In this document: piece by piece, positions 11,475 to 21,764 of the stretch
How the letters are laid out: every line of letters starts with the position of its first letter
How positions within the stretch are numbered: position 1 is the stretch's first letter
Assembly (NCBI GenBank): GCA_950106755.1
Contig: OX467087.1
Coordinates: forward strand, 13,706,047-13,770,046
Source of the DNA: Climacium dendroides
Lineage: Eukaryota; Streptophyta; Bryopsida; Hypnales; Climaciaceae
Length of the DNA: 64,000 nt
Direction: 5' to 3'
Translations under genes and position numbers: made by a program
The notes under the pieces: model-generated
What the model was told of the DNA's origin: nothing
The model's input: the letters and a program-made list of their open reading frames with translations, nothing else
Databases searched by the model: none

Positions 11475-12355
11475 GAATTCAAGATTGCCATCAAGCTGAG
11501 GTTCTCAATGATCGACATCAAAAAGAATCAAGGCTTCTTGGGGAAGAAGAACCAAAGAGACATTGACATCCACAATGAGATCAAGCTCTCAACGGCTTTT
11601 CAGGACGTTTATGATCTATTGATCTCTGGGCTGAAGTCATATCTAGCCAGTCCCAAGAGGAATTCATTGATCTAGATTTCTTAATGAAGTTCAGGGACTG
11701 TAAGGGCTGGAACTCAGTCAAGGATGGTGTCATGCTCTGAGAGTTCTTCAAGTGGATTGGCAACATCACTGAGAAGGACCTCAAGAGACTTGCCCTGCAT
11801 TTGTTGAACATGACGCCTTGACGGACATATGGGTACCCGAAGGTTACCATGAAGGCCCCAAAGTCAGTGCTCCTTGATTGCTATACTACTAAGGACTGGC
11901 TGGAGAGGACAAAGAGGAAAGATGCTATCAGGATCCAACTTCACCACTTGGATCCGAAACTAAAACTATTCGATAACAATGGGAACTCTAGGAGAAAGGC
12001 TTGGAAGGACTTCAAGCGTGCATACAATGTCAACAAGGCCACCAAGAATACACTCTTGACAGGGCCGAGGGAGACCTTCTTCAGCCAGTCCAAATTGCCC
12101 GCCAACAAGAAGAAGACCCTTGAGGAACTCTCTCCCGTCGCAAAGGAGTTCTTTAAGGTCTTCTTGGAGAGCAAAGGAAGGTTCGTCAAGCCGGAGGCAA
12201 TGGCGTTCTACAAGCCCTACAAACAAAATGACGACAAGCTTGGGGATTGGGATGCTAATGTGTAGGACAATTCTATGAGCTCTAGAATTCAGATGGCGAT
12301 TATAGACTTCAAGAACATCCCAAGCATCGTCCACAAGCAGGCGGAACGGATGCTT
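11475..12355 (+). pseudogene. Unrecognised decayed gene, middle part
   Basis: After an acceptor-like TTTTGTAG the sequence encodes FKIAIKLRFSMIDIKKNQGF. From about 11660 a single frame runs FIDLDFLMKFRDCKGWNSV, then APKSVLLDCYTTKDWLERTK, HHLDPKLKLFDNNG, LEELSPVAKEFFKVFLESKG and DWDANV. It is broken by TGA near 11738 and 11818 and TAG near 12263. The uninterrupted section 11849-12265 is 138 residues, basic and coding-like. A CACTA-like MITE interrupts the sequence right after it. No domain is recognised. Long conserved-looking blocks suggest a real ancestral protein, not random frame. Confidence 0.4.
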
Positions 12356-12356
12356 C

Positions 12357-12475
12357 CACTAGAAGAAACCCGCGTTTAACTTGACGGATTTTTTTGCGCA
12401 TCATGTTACAATTTCATGTTTTTATGTAAAAAATTACGTCCAATGTAACATCTTGATCGCGGGTTTTTTCTAGTG
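12357..12475. mobile_element. CACTA-like MITE, 119 bp, inside a decayed coding region
   Basis: Starts CACTAGAAGAAACCCGCG and ends CGCGGGTTTTTTCTAGTG. The 3-bp direct repeat TTC flanks both sides (12354-12356, 12476-12478). It separates two coding-like blocks of the same decayed gene and brings in an in-frame stop, so it either disrupted the gene or landed after decay. Confidence 0.85.
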
Positions 12476-13019
12476 TTCCTATTTCGACAAGTTCATATCC
12501 ATTCTTGAAGATGATCGGGACACCTAGCTCACCAATCCAGAGGTATGGCTCTGGATAGTAGGAGAAAAGGAGGTCGAGTTAGAGCTCCGAGGGTTTATTA
12601 GGACGTCTGAGTTTGGGAAGGCCTACTCCGTGCGCTACGTGGATTATCTTCCGTTCCATTTTGAGCGCATTGGAGACATTCTAGAGAGGAAAAGTCATGC
12701 AAAGGATCCGGTTCATCTTCTCTTCCTGGTGAAGAATGGGGCAGAAATTAAGAATTGCCAAATTCCAAAGAGATTTGCTGTCCTTGCAAAATTCCACTAC
12801 AACACAAGGAGGCAGACCCTTAAGGTGGAATACAGGATCTATGACATTGAACTTTGAATGGAGTTCTATTTGAACATGTTGGACCTGTTTTTGTCACCTA
12901 GGGACAGAGTACTCACATTTTTCGTGGGAAGAAAAGCTATATGTGCTGCATGGGTAAGTTGATTTTCTAGATGATTTTATATGGAGGTCCATAGGAATTG
13001 TCTGTAGAACTCCCTCCCT

Positions 13020-13038
13020 TTAACTCGACTCGAGTTAA
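13020..13038. repeat. TTAA-flanked CTCGAnTCGAG palindrome 5
   Basis: TTAACTCGACTCGAGTTAA, perfect, in the first unit of the tandem duplication. Confidence 0.65.
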
Positions 13039-13173
13039 ACTTCTCGTCCTATCTAATCTTCTACCTATCTTGTCATTAGATCACTGTCTTGTTGGCGACA
13101 ACTTCATGTAATATCATTTCCTAGATGATTTCATATAGATATTCACATGAAATGAATGTAAAACTCCTTCCCT

Positions 13174-13192
13174 TTAACTTGAGCCGAGTTAA
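13174..13192. repeat. Decayed TTAA-flanked palindrome 6
   Basis: TTAACTTGAGCCGAGTTAA, the duplicate of palindrome 5, with substitutions that break the central pairing. Confidence 0.55.
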
Positions 13193-13739
13193 AGGTCGTA
13201 TTCTAACTAAACTTTTTTGTATCCTGCAAATGCTGTCATTAGATCACTTTGTTGTGGGAGACAACCTCAAGAAAGAAGAGTTCTTCACATTGTGCGTGAA
13301 GTCGGGACGAGCAGGAGTTTGAAGAAAACAGAGAGAGAAGAGTATTGATTTCCTGTGGAAGAGAAGCATCAGTTTTGGCAAAGGAGAAAGAGTCTTTGGA
13401 CGAGGATTTCAAAATTCTAGATTGGGATCCAAGAAAGGATGCTATGGACCTTGTTGATGACACCGGGTTGCTACAGGGCATTAGACCGATCCAGTTGAGG
13501 CTACCCTGGAATTCTTCCCAGGGGCAGGTGTCGGATCGGCTGTGGCTCTAGAGAGCAACGACATGAGGAGGTCGTCTAGTTCGTCTGCCCAAAATCAAAC
13601 GTCGATCTTGCATTCGCAGGGGGAACAAAAAAAGAAACGAGTCCCTCCAACAACGCCAGTTCCAATTGATCAGTAATGGATCCTGAACCTCATTGAGAAG
13701 AACAATGAGAAGCAAGCTGTAGACACATTTTTATTTTTG

Positions 13740-16010
13740 TTTTTGTTATCTTTCAAAGTAAAAGACTAATGGTCCAGCAAGTTAGCTTTAAAAGCTGTTT
13801 TGAGTAAGAACTAAGTCAAATAGACATGGTAATGTGGAAAGGACCATTATACAGCCGGAAGCGTAGAAGGAAACAGTTAAGACTAATAGACAAGCCGTAA
13901 CCGCAGATTGGTTAAGGGCCAAGAACTATAAGACTAATTGTCAGGAGCATTTTTTTCTCTCTCTCGGGCGTTTGCAGTGATTGCCGCCTTGTCTATTGTA
14001 CTTGTGCATTCCTTCAATAATATAGTCTATTCATCTTATTTTCTTTGTTGTCTAATTGTCGATTAGCCAGGGATTGGTTTCGGCATTCTGTTGTTTCATT
14101 TGGAGCAGTTGCCAGTGATTGGCTTTGTCTCCTTGTTCATGTGTTTCTTTTGAGTCTGACCAATTGTTGTGAGCGGTTATCTTGTCAAATTGTCATTAAG
14201 TTTGTAAGTGCAGTGAGTAATCCGTGAAGAAGACAAGTAGCCAACGAGGAGCAGTTGAATGTTGTCCAATTGTCTTGCGGTTGTTTGTGAGAAGCTGTGC
14301 AATCAAACAGAAGTTTAATTGTCAAGTCAGTGAGCAATAGTTTGCCTTGCTTATGAGTCCTGTGTGTATGTGGTTGAGGTAAAAAAAAATTGTCTTTGTT
14401 AATTGATGCAGAGGATATCTACTTTTGAGTAAGTCAATTAGTCGTTTGAACCAATGATTGGCGTCGAGTTAAGGGAGCATGACAATTAGCCAGGGAGTGG
14501 CATTGTCCATTATTTAAATAGTCTATTAGCCTTGCTGTGAGAGCATTGTTAAAGTTTAATTGTCAAAGCTGTGAAAGCGTATTAAAAGAAGGATGCATTT
14601 GTGGAGTCAAATAGCCAGTGATTGATTGTATTTGTGTTCTAAATTGTTGTCTACTTGTCTGTGAAGGAGAGTAGTCGGAAGCGCCAGTGATTGGCCATAT
14701 GAAAAATGAAAAATGAAATTAATTAGTCATGTCAATTGGTAAGCGTGGGTCAGGCTGAGTTTGTCGTAATTGCAAGTCAATTAGATAGTTTAAAAGAGAG
14801 CAGTAGAAGACAAATAGCCTTTGAAAGTTTATAACTAAAATTAAACAGCTAGTGAGTGGTTGGTGAAATGTCAAATTGATAGTTTATGTAGGCAGATGGA
14901 GCCTAAGTTATCAGCTGTGTATGAGCTGATTTTGTGAGGACAAATAGACAATGAATCTCGAGAGGAATTAGCCAGGGATTGGCGTGTGATTCTTTAAAAT
15001 TGTCAAGTTTAGTAGTCCAGTGGATGTAACTGAGATTAAGTTTGAGAGGAACTGATTGTCTAATTGTCTGGTTCGTGATTACAGTGAACGATTTCTCATC
15101 GTAGGTCTAGGCAATTAAGCGAAATAAAAGTCCAATTGTCTTTGAGAGAAGGTGTAATTGATGTCGTTGTAGTCCAATTGTCTTCATTGCTAAAAAGAAA
15201 ATTAAGTTGGAGATTAGTGAGACAGTCATTGACAAATTGTTATATGTTTTAACTTGTGGTGATGTCGTTATCAACCTTGGACAAATTGACTTACAGAGAA
15301 GGAGTATCATGTTGGTGAAATACAAGACAAGTAATGTGACCTTGATTGTTTTCTTGGTTGTTGGTTGTTGAGATGTCAAGTAGTCAAATTGAGATATTAG
15401 CAAAGTTATAGAACATTTGTATACGCTGTGAGTAGTTATGTGTCATTAGAGCAAGAAGACCAATTGACTGGTAGGTTTTATAAGAGCCATTGTGCTTGAC
15501 AAATTGACATTACTGATAGATTGGAAAGAGATCCAATTAGCGAAACATTGATAATAGTTATAGTTATAGAAAGACCAATTGACCATAGACAGTGAATGTA
15601 ATAGACTGTGAGAGTATATGCTGTGGGAAAATGGACCAATTGTCTTGCTAAAGCGGATGGAGCTGGAATGGGAGAAAGCTACAAGATAAGTCTAATTGTC
15701 TGGAGCGCATTACAGACAAGATTTCTTACCTTTGCATACTCCGCATATTGGAATCAATTGACAATTACAATTACAGACTTGTGATTTTGCATTTTGCATA
15801 AGTAGTAATTAGCGATAGCTAAGTAGCTTACTAGACCAATTGACCAACTGCCAAATAATTTAATTGAGGAATAATTAAAGAAGATGGCATATCTATATAT
15901 TATATGTGGCTATTTGATTAGGTCAATAGAATGCATTACAAGGCATGAGACTATTTGACCCACCCCGACTATTTGACACACCCAGTCTATTTGACATTAG
16001 CACACTAGAA
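13740..16010. repeat. Quasi-periodic CCAATTGTC/GCCAGTGATTGG motif array (array B)
   Basis: Variants of an ~10-bp motif appear dozens of times at irregular 20-60 bp intervals: TCTAATTGTC (14051), TCAAATTGTC (14184), TCCAATTGTC (14265), TTTAATTGTC (14314), plus GACCAATTGAC and GCCAGTGATTGG forms. Near the 3' end it becomes GACTATTTGACC and ACACCCAGTCTATTTGACA. No open frame of note. It directly precedes FCP1-like locus B, just as array A precedes locus A. Function unknown. Confidence 0.55.
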
Positions 16011-16230
16011 TAAGACTGTACATCATATCATGGAGTCTACATTCATTGGGTTTTGGGACAGAATACTAGTATTGGCTAATGTACCCCCTTGCACATTCAC
16101 ATTCACATTTAATTTAATTTAATCTTTAGAATACTAAATTGAGTGAATTCCTACAATGAAAGTGACCTTAGAAACAATACGATAGACTATTTGACCATTC
16201 CCAAACGAAAGAACCACCCTTAGGAAATTC

Positions 16231-17230
16231 CTTGGGTTTTTGATCCAAGCCGATTCCGACGCTACACAGGCCAAGGCGTGGGCAAAGGAACGCGAAGCGC
16301 AAAGGGAGGAAATGAAGCGGATTCGTCTAGATATGCAGGACATGATGAGGGAGTTTATGGCATCCATGATCGTCACCATGTCCAATGTGGTGGCGAATAC
16401 CCTCAATGCGCTATTGCATGCGAGGCTGATGATGGCATTGGAGCCTTCAGCAAGGTCCTTGCAGCTGTTGCTTTCCAACCACCCACAAGGGTCGACTTAT
16501 AGTGCTAAACAGGCACACACTCCGTCGGCCAACATAACTGGTGGGGCGGGCACGTCAGAGAATTTTTTGGTGCAAGCGTCACCCAATTCTACGCCAAACC
16601 AAGTTGAGTCTGCGCCGAGTGACGATATGTTGGACAAGGATCCGTCTATGGCAGGTGATGCAGGGGTCGATGCTCCAACTGTGGCTGATGACAAAGAGGC
16701 CACGAAGCAGGACTCAATGGATGGAAGAGGGGCCGAGCAGTCACAGGGCCCTGTAACTAGTGTTCCTCCAGTTTTTTCCCTATAATTCTCTCAGCCCCTT
16801 TCTTAACTCGATTCGAGTTAAAGCTTCTTTTGTTGGTTTATAGTCAGAAGAATACAGTTATTGGTAGATAGGCTCAGTTTCCATAGGCCATTGTGTATAA
16901 TTTAGCATTTATTCTCGAATTGAGACAATGAAGTAAAATTGTTCTCTTATATGTCATTTTTTGGTGTGAATTTCGTAGTCTCAAAAATCGTGTCTGTGGA
17001 AATCCCTCCTGTCCATATTTCCTGCGATATTGTTGTGATTGACGTGATTGAACCTTGTGTGGTGGATTTGGAGCTAGAGACGTATCTTCCATCTCCTCAA
17101 GTGGATAGGAAGGCATGCCCGATGAGGCACCTCCTACGACGAAGGCTTCTTTAGAGGAAGACAAGGACGAGGAATCCAAGGTGTCATCTTCGGTTCCATT
17201 GGTGGAAGTGCCAATATGTTCTTCGTAATG
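16231..17230 (+). pseudogene. FCP1-like locus B, N-terminal coiled-coil and acidic part
   Basis: An open frame through 16785 encodes a charged helix (AKEREAQREEMKRIRLDMQD, MREFMASMIVTMSNVV) and then a Ser/Thr/Asp-rich linker ending VTSVPPVFSL. After the palindrome at 16803 a second stretch encodes EPCVVDLELETYLPS and, in a shifted frame, an acidic Ser-rich tail (ASLEEDKDEESKVSSS) that stops at about 17228. Domain order mirrors locus A. No ATG start is evident for the first block (it is open upstream to ~16231), so a 5' exon or decay is likely. Confidence 0.45.
16803..16821. repeat. TTAA-flanked CTCGAnTCGAG palindrome 7
   Basis: TTAACTCGATTCGAGTTAA, identical to the copy at 11354, just after the end of the first locus B coding block. 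Confidence 0.65.
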
Positions 17231-17464
17231 TGTATATTAGTATACATCTTGTAGTGTTTGTCTCTCCCATGTTTTCCAAATCTTTTTTTTCTTTGATTGA
17301 TGTAGTCGATAGTGTAATAGGCATGTCTGCAGTATTTGCATCATCGTCTACATCAGCTTAATTTTCACTATGTCTTAGTTCGTCATGAGTAGGGTAGCAA
17401 TGAGAGAAATTCAGGGGAAGGGCAAATTCGTAGTCCATTCACATCCAAGTCAGTAGAAAAATGG

Positions 17465-18043
17465 TTGAATGTCGTCCTGGATCTGAATGGGCTACTCTGC
17501 ATTTGTGACATTGTGAGGTATCACATTAAGGAAAGGAGATTCTACTCCCCTAGTGAGGTAGTTCCTAGAGTAGAAGACGTCACCATGGAAATGAGCAAGG
17601 TCACTATTCGACCTCAGGTGAAGAGCTTCTTGAATGAGCTATCCTCCATCACAAACGTCATGGTATGGATCTCAATGTCTAAGTCGTTTGTCCAAAGCAT
17701 TTCCGACTACCTTTTTCGTGGCTTAGACCCTCCCTTGTATGTCCTAGGTCAAGAATAATGTAGCGTCTTGTAACGCAAAGGGAGAGATGGAAAGCTAGTC
17801 AACTTCAAGTTTCTAGGGTCTGGCAAGAACTTGTATTTGAAACCATTGGAGAAGTTGTACAATTTGGAGGATTCAATTTTCACCATGGATAACACTATTG
17901 TAGTGGACGACAATCCAAAGAAACACTTCATGAACTATCCAACAAGTGTGGCACTCTTTCATCCATGGTCATTTGAAGAACTTGGTGCGAGTGATGAAAC
18001 CTCATTCTTAAACTTCTTCCATGGATTAGGAGGCTGCACATAG
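17465..18043 (+). pseudogene. FCP1-like (HAD superfamily) domain, locus B
   Basis: A single frame encodes VVLDLNGLLC (HAD motif I with Asn in place of the second Asp), VPRVEDVT, VTIRPQVKSFLNEL, VMVWISMS (motif II region), YVLGQE, then two in-frame TAA codons at 17756 and 17771, KGRDGKLVNFKFLG, and FTMDNTIVVDDNPKKHF (motif IV region) with ALFHPWSFEEL. Spacing and order fit an FCP1/SCP-like HAD domain of about 190 residues. Only the two stops break it, so decay is recent or an undetected intron removes them; no convincing splice sites surround them. Sequence beyond 18043 to ~18290 is further decayed. It is paralogous to 7405-8223. Confidence 0.65.
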
Positions 18044-18559
18044 AGAGGCCTGTAGAATTATACCCCTTGAGTTCCGAAGAGACAATCCTGTAGAGACATT
18101 CAACTCATTCATGAATTTGGCTAGTTCAAGTACAAACAACTTGAGAGGGCGCTTAAGGTCTCTAATGATCTTTTTGATGACTGGAGTTTGTGCAACACTC
18201 GGCCTTACGTGGCTCCCCCAAATTCTCTTGTAGCGCAGCGCAAAGACCTTAGGCTAGAAGAAATCTAGTTCCGAACTTGTCCACCTCCCGAGGAAAGGAC
18301 GTCGTAGGACCAATAGGATATTGACTCCCCTTTGATTGTTTTGGGATGGAAGTGTGTGTCTAGTGTTGAAATTAGAATATGATTGCAAGTTAGTGAAACA
18401 CATGGCAGTGAACACGTGTGTGTTGTAATACTAAGTTACTTCAAATGTGGAGAAAAGTGTGTGACGTTTATTAATTCCCTCATTGGCTGTGGACAGTTCA
18501 CTATGTTGGGAGGTGGAGTTCGGCACATCATGTATTCGGTAGCTACGGTTTAGTCTACA

Positions 18560-18715
18560 ATGGATTTTTCAGTCATGGACATAAATGATAATGTTGTTGA
18601 TAGTCCTCCCAATGGTGGAAGCCGCTCAAAATTAGTGCACTTTCTATCTTCTTTGAAGTCTCGTCCACAGTCGATGTCCCCACGAGATGGCTTCAGAATG
18701 AATTCTGAGGCGTAG
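18560..18715 (+). other. Short coding-like frame downstream of locus B
   Basis: ATG at 18560 opens a 51-residue Ser-rich frame (MDFSVMDINDNVVDS, SLKSRPQSMSPRDGF) ending in TAG. The frame continues coding-like past the stop (RKLYNKEMSELVVVEV) until a terminal-inverted-repeat element at 18773. Probably a remnant exon of locus B. Confidence 0.25.
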
Positions 18716-18772
18716 AGAAAACTCTACAACAAAGAAATGAGTGAGCTAGTGGTTGTAGAGGTGTATTCACAG

Positions 18773-19251
18773 GGGGTGCACTACAAAGGAAGTTCATGGA
18801 TGAGGAGCGACCAAACCCTAACTATCCATTTCTACTTTTCCTAATTACTTTCTAATAAACTATAATTTCAACCTACAATTTTGAGCTCTATTTAACAATG
18901 TCTATAGGTTTCTATTGCCAAAAATTTCAATCCTAAATAATATGTGATACATTATCTAGAAAGGATTGAAAAATAAACTAAAATGGCATGTTTTTCAACT
19001 AAAATATTTATAGAGATCACATGAAGATGACTATTGTATCAATATTTAACCAAAATAAACTTTTAGTAGAAAGCTATTTTATCGAATTTTTTTTTCATTT
19101 TTCAAATTTTTTTTCTTATATAATATAGGGGTGTGAAAGTTATTTTTAGCTTTATAGTGTATCTTTTTTCTTCTAAAATTTGTAACTAATTATTATTAAC
19201 ATAAAAAATACCAATAATTTAGAACATAAACTTTCAAAGTAGGAAAATCTA

Positions 19252-19331
<80 letters not shown>

Positions 19332-19334
19332 TTA

Positions 19335-19423
<89 letters not shown>

Positions 19424-19565
19424 TTATATTTATATATATATATATATATTTTTTTTATTTTTATTTTTTTTAAATTTTTTTTTTTAAATAAAATTTTAGG
19501 ATATAATATAGGAGGTTCAAAATTTGGACGCTCTTCATCCATGAACTTCCTTTGTAGTGCACCCC
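18773..19565. mobile_element. 793-bp terminal-inverted-repeat element with TA-repeat core
   Basis: GGGGTGCACTACAAAGGAAG starts the element, and its inverse ends it at 19565. The terminal inverted repeat is about 37 bp with one mismatch (reading on through TTCATGGATGA-GAGCG). The interior is AT-rich, non-coding and contains a TA run of roughly 190 bp. No clear target duplication is seen. The internal CACTACAAAGG suggests a CACTA affinity, but the TIR extends 6 bp further out. Non-autonomous DNA transposon; superfamily uncertain. Confidence 0.7.
19255..19450. repeat. Long interrupted TA microsatellite
   Basis: Two long TA runs separated by TATTTATAT interruptions, in the core of the 793-bp element. 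Confidence 0.95.
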
Positions 19566-21760
19566 TTGGGGGGGTGTTTTTAACAATCTTTGTCTTCTCA
19601 ATCCTATTTGTCTTCCAGGTTTCTATTACTATATTTTTTGGCTGAATGTCTTGTATAATTTTTTGTGGTAGGTGGAGGACACAGTACCCGTGTGTATTGC
19701 CACTAGTTTAAATATTATTATAAAACATGTAGAGTGTTGTTCAATATCTAAAGACATGTTGCCTCCTCGGCCTTCTCCGTCTTGGTTGGGCAATGCCAAA
19801 CGGCAATGTAAGGATTTCTACCACTTCATTTTGTTTGTCGTCCATGGGGCGCTTGGGAACGGAAGTCCTTGAAGAAGCAAAGACGAGAGGTTGTTTGCCA
19901 AAGATTTGCAAGTAGCAACAGATATAGTTGAGGGCTTGAGCTATTGAAAGCAATGGAGATATTGAAAAGTAGGTCACATTTGTAGTATACACGTTTAGAT
20001 CATGGGAAAAATCGCTATTCTTCCATTATAGTGGAGGTGGAGAAATCCAATATGATGCAGTGATTGAAAACTTTGGATTCTTGTTGTCTTGCTATTTTCT
20101 AGTAGTGACCTTGATTTCAATTGTTGGTAGAAATACTAGTTGTGAATAGATCCAATCTTATTAGATAATTACATTTTGCTAGGCTCTTGGGAAAAAGGGA
20201 ACACACTTATAGTTTATATCATTTGTCTTCTTTGCTATGGATGTGGAAAACTGTCATGTAGCCTTCATGCTTTCGATGCTATAGCCACTTCTCTCTAAGC
20301 AATCCACTTGCAGTGGTGGTGATAGATAGTTAAAAATTAATAGTTAGTTGTAGACTATAAGTAGAGATTTTAGTAATATAGATATAGGAAGTTGTAGACC
20401 ATGAATTATTACAAACCGGGTAGTAAAAACTCCTCATCTTTGGAGACTAAGTTGATCTTGTACAAAGATCGCTTGAGAAGAGAATAAGCATTGGTCGTTG
20501 AAGAATGATATGAATGATGAGCTTTGGCTAGGATCTGAAGAATACTACAAACCTTAGCATCTAGTTTGTGGTTTATGATAATGATTAGTGATGCTTGGAT
20601 GTTATTTATCCTATAATTTGTGTGCTAGATTGTAGCCAAAGCTCATCATTAGTGAATACTCTCATTGCATTGCTTATTTGGTATTTATTGGTAGAAATTC
20701 TTTTAGATTTGTAGTTTAACTTCTCTCCACGAACTCCCATTTCACTAGAAAACTCCCATTTTAATGAATACTAGCGGTTGGCGCTTGCTATGATACGCAT
20801 TCACCATTAGAATTTCATTAGAATTTTTATGTATTAGATATAATGCAAAGCAAGAATTTCAATAAATCTTCAAATAAAAATTACTAAAATCTTCATATAA
20901 TTTTTTAAATAAATAAGAATATACTAAAATAAACAATAGAAATTTAATGAATGATGAATGAAATACATGTAATGATGAATATGGTAAAAGATACACATAC
21001 ATTAGAATGCATTAGAAATTTAACTCAATTGTTACAAACAATGGCAACCCAAATAGAAGAATTTAAAGGAAAAACTTGTAAATCTCAAAAGCTTCGTGGA
21101 ACAATTTAATTGTTGTGAAATTGGTTCAATCTAATAAATTTCTCAAATCATTTGGTAGTAGCAATAGAAAATTGAAATTAGAAGCTCAAAGCTTACAAAA
21201 GCACAAAATCATAGAAATGCAAAAGAAGTATAAAGCTAAGAGAAGCAATGGAATTGCTATCTTTATAATATCACCATATTGATCTTCTTTAATATCACCT
21301 CAATTGTAACAACTATATTATTTCTATAACATCACCCTTTGTAAAAAGTGATACTACAGAGGTGATTGTGAATTGCTACTCTATTTCAGTAATATCACAT
21401 TGTGTGAAAATATGATTTCTATGTATGCATGATTGGAAATATTTTTATAGAATAATTAAAATAATTATTTTAAAGACTTATCGATATCATTATCATGCAT
21501 TCTATTCAAATATATCAAATTTTTACTAATATGTGATACAATGAATGTGTAGCATAGCAAACACGAGCCCCTAGTATTAATGGTAGCATTTGTGATATTA
21601 CAGAGGGACTTATGATTTTAGTAGTATGATGATGTTTATACAATGTGTAGGACATTGTGTCAATTGTTCTTTAACTGGTTATGACAAACACTTTTATCTT
21701 CTAGTGCTTACGGCTTGTTAAATATACATAATTGACCCCTAGCTAAAAGAACATTGTCCC
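19566..21760. other. Interval with no recognisable gene
   Basis: AT-rich DNA with a weak 66-residue frame at 19672-19872 and no domain. No tRNA, rRNA or transposase signal was seen. Confidence 0.5.
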
Positions 21761-21764
21761 TTAA

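Larger units (their letters stand above)
12961..13285. repeat. Tandem ~160-bp duplication across an intron-exon junction
   Basis: CTAGATGATTTtATAT at 12967 recurs at 13131, the TTAA-CTCGA palindrome at 13020 recurs in decayed form at 13174, and TGTCATTAGATCACT plus the start of the next exon also occurs twice. The second unit connects to the longer reading frame. Confidence 0.6.
12480..13560 (+). pseudogene. Unrecognised decayed gene, C-terminal part
   Basis: The frame from 12480 reads YFDKFISILEDD, meets TAG near 12525, then WLWIVGEKEVELELRGF, YVDYLPFHFERIGDILER, HLLFLVKNGAEIKN and FAVLAKFHYNTRRQTLKVEY, with TGA near 12855, and ends at a donor-like GGTAAGTTG near 12953. A probable next exon at about 13240 (VVGDNLKKEEFFTLCVKSG) is followed by another frame at 13345-13551 (FKILDWDPRKDAMDLVDD). 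The intervening intron contains a ~160-bp duplication. Function is unknown. Confidence 0.4.

Noticed and set aside
4735..16010. Motif arrays as a CRISPR array or satellite
   Set aside because: Motif spacing is irregular and the motif is degenerate with no constant repeat-spacer structure; the genome is a plant's.
19255..19450. Tyr/Ile-rich reading frames over TA runs (also at 298-496)
   Set aside because: Products of dinucleotide repeats.
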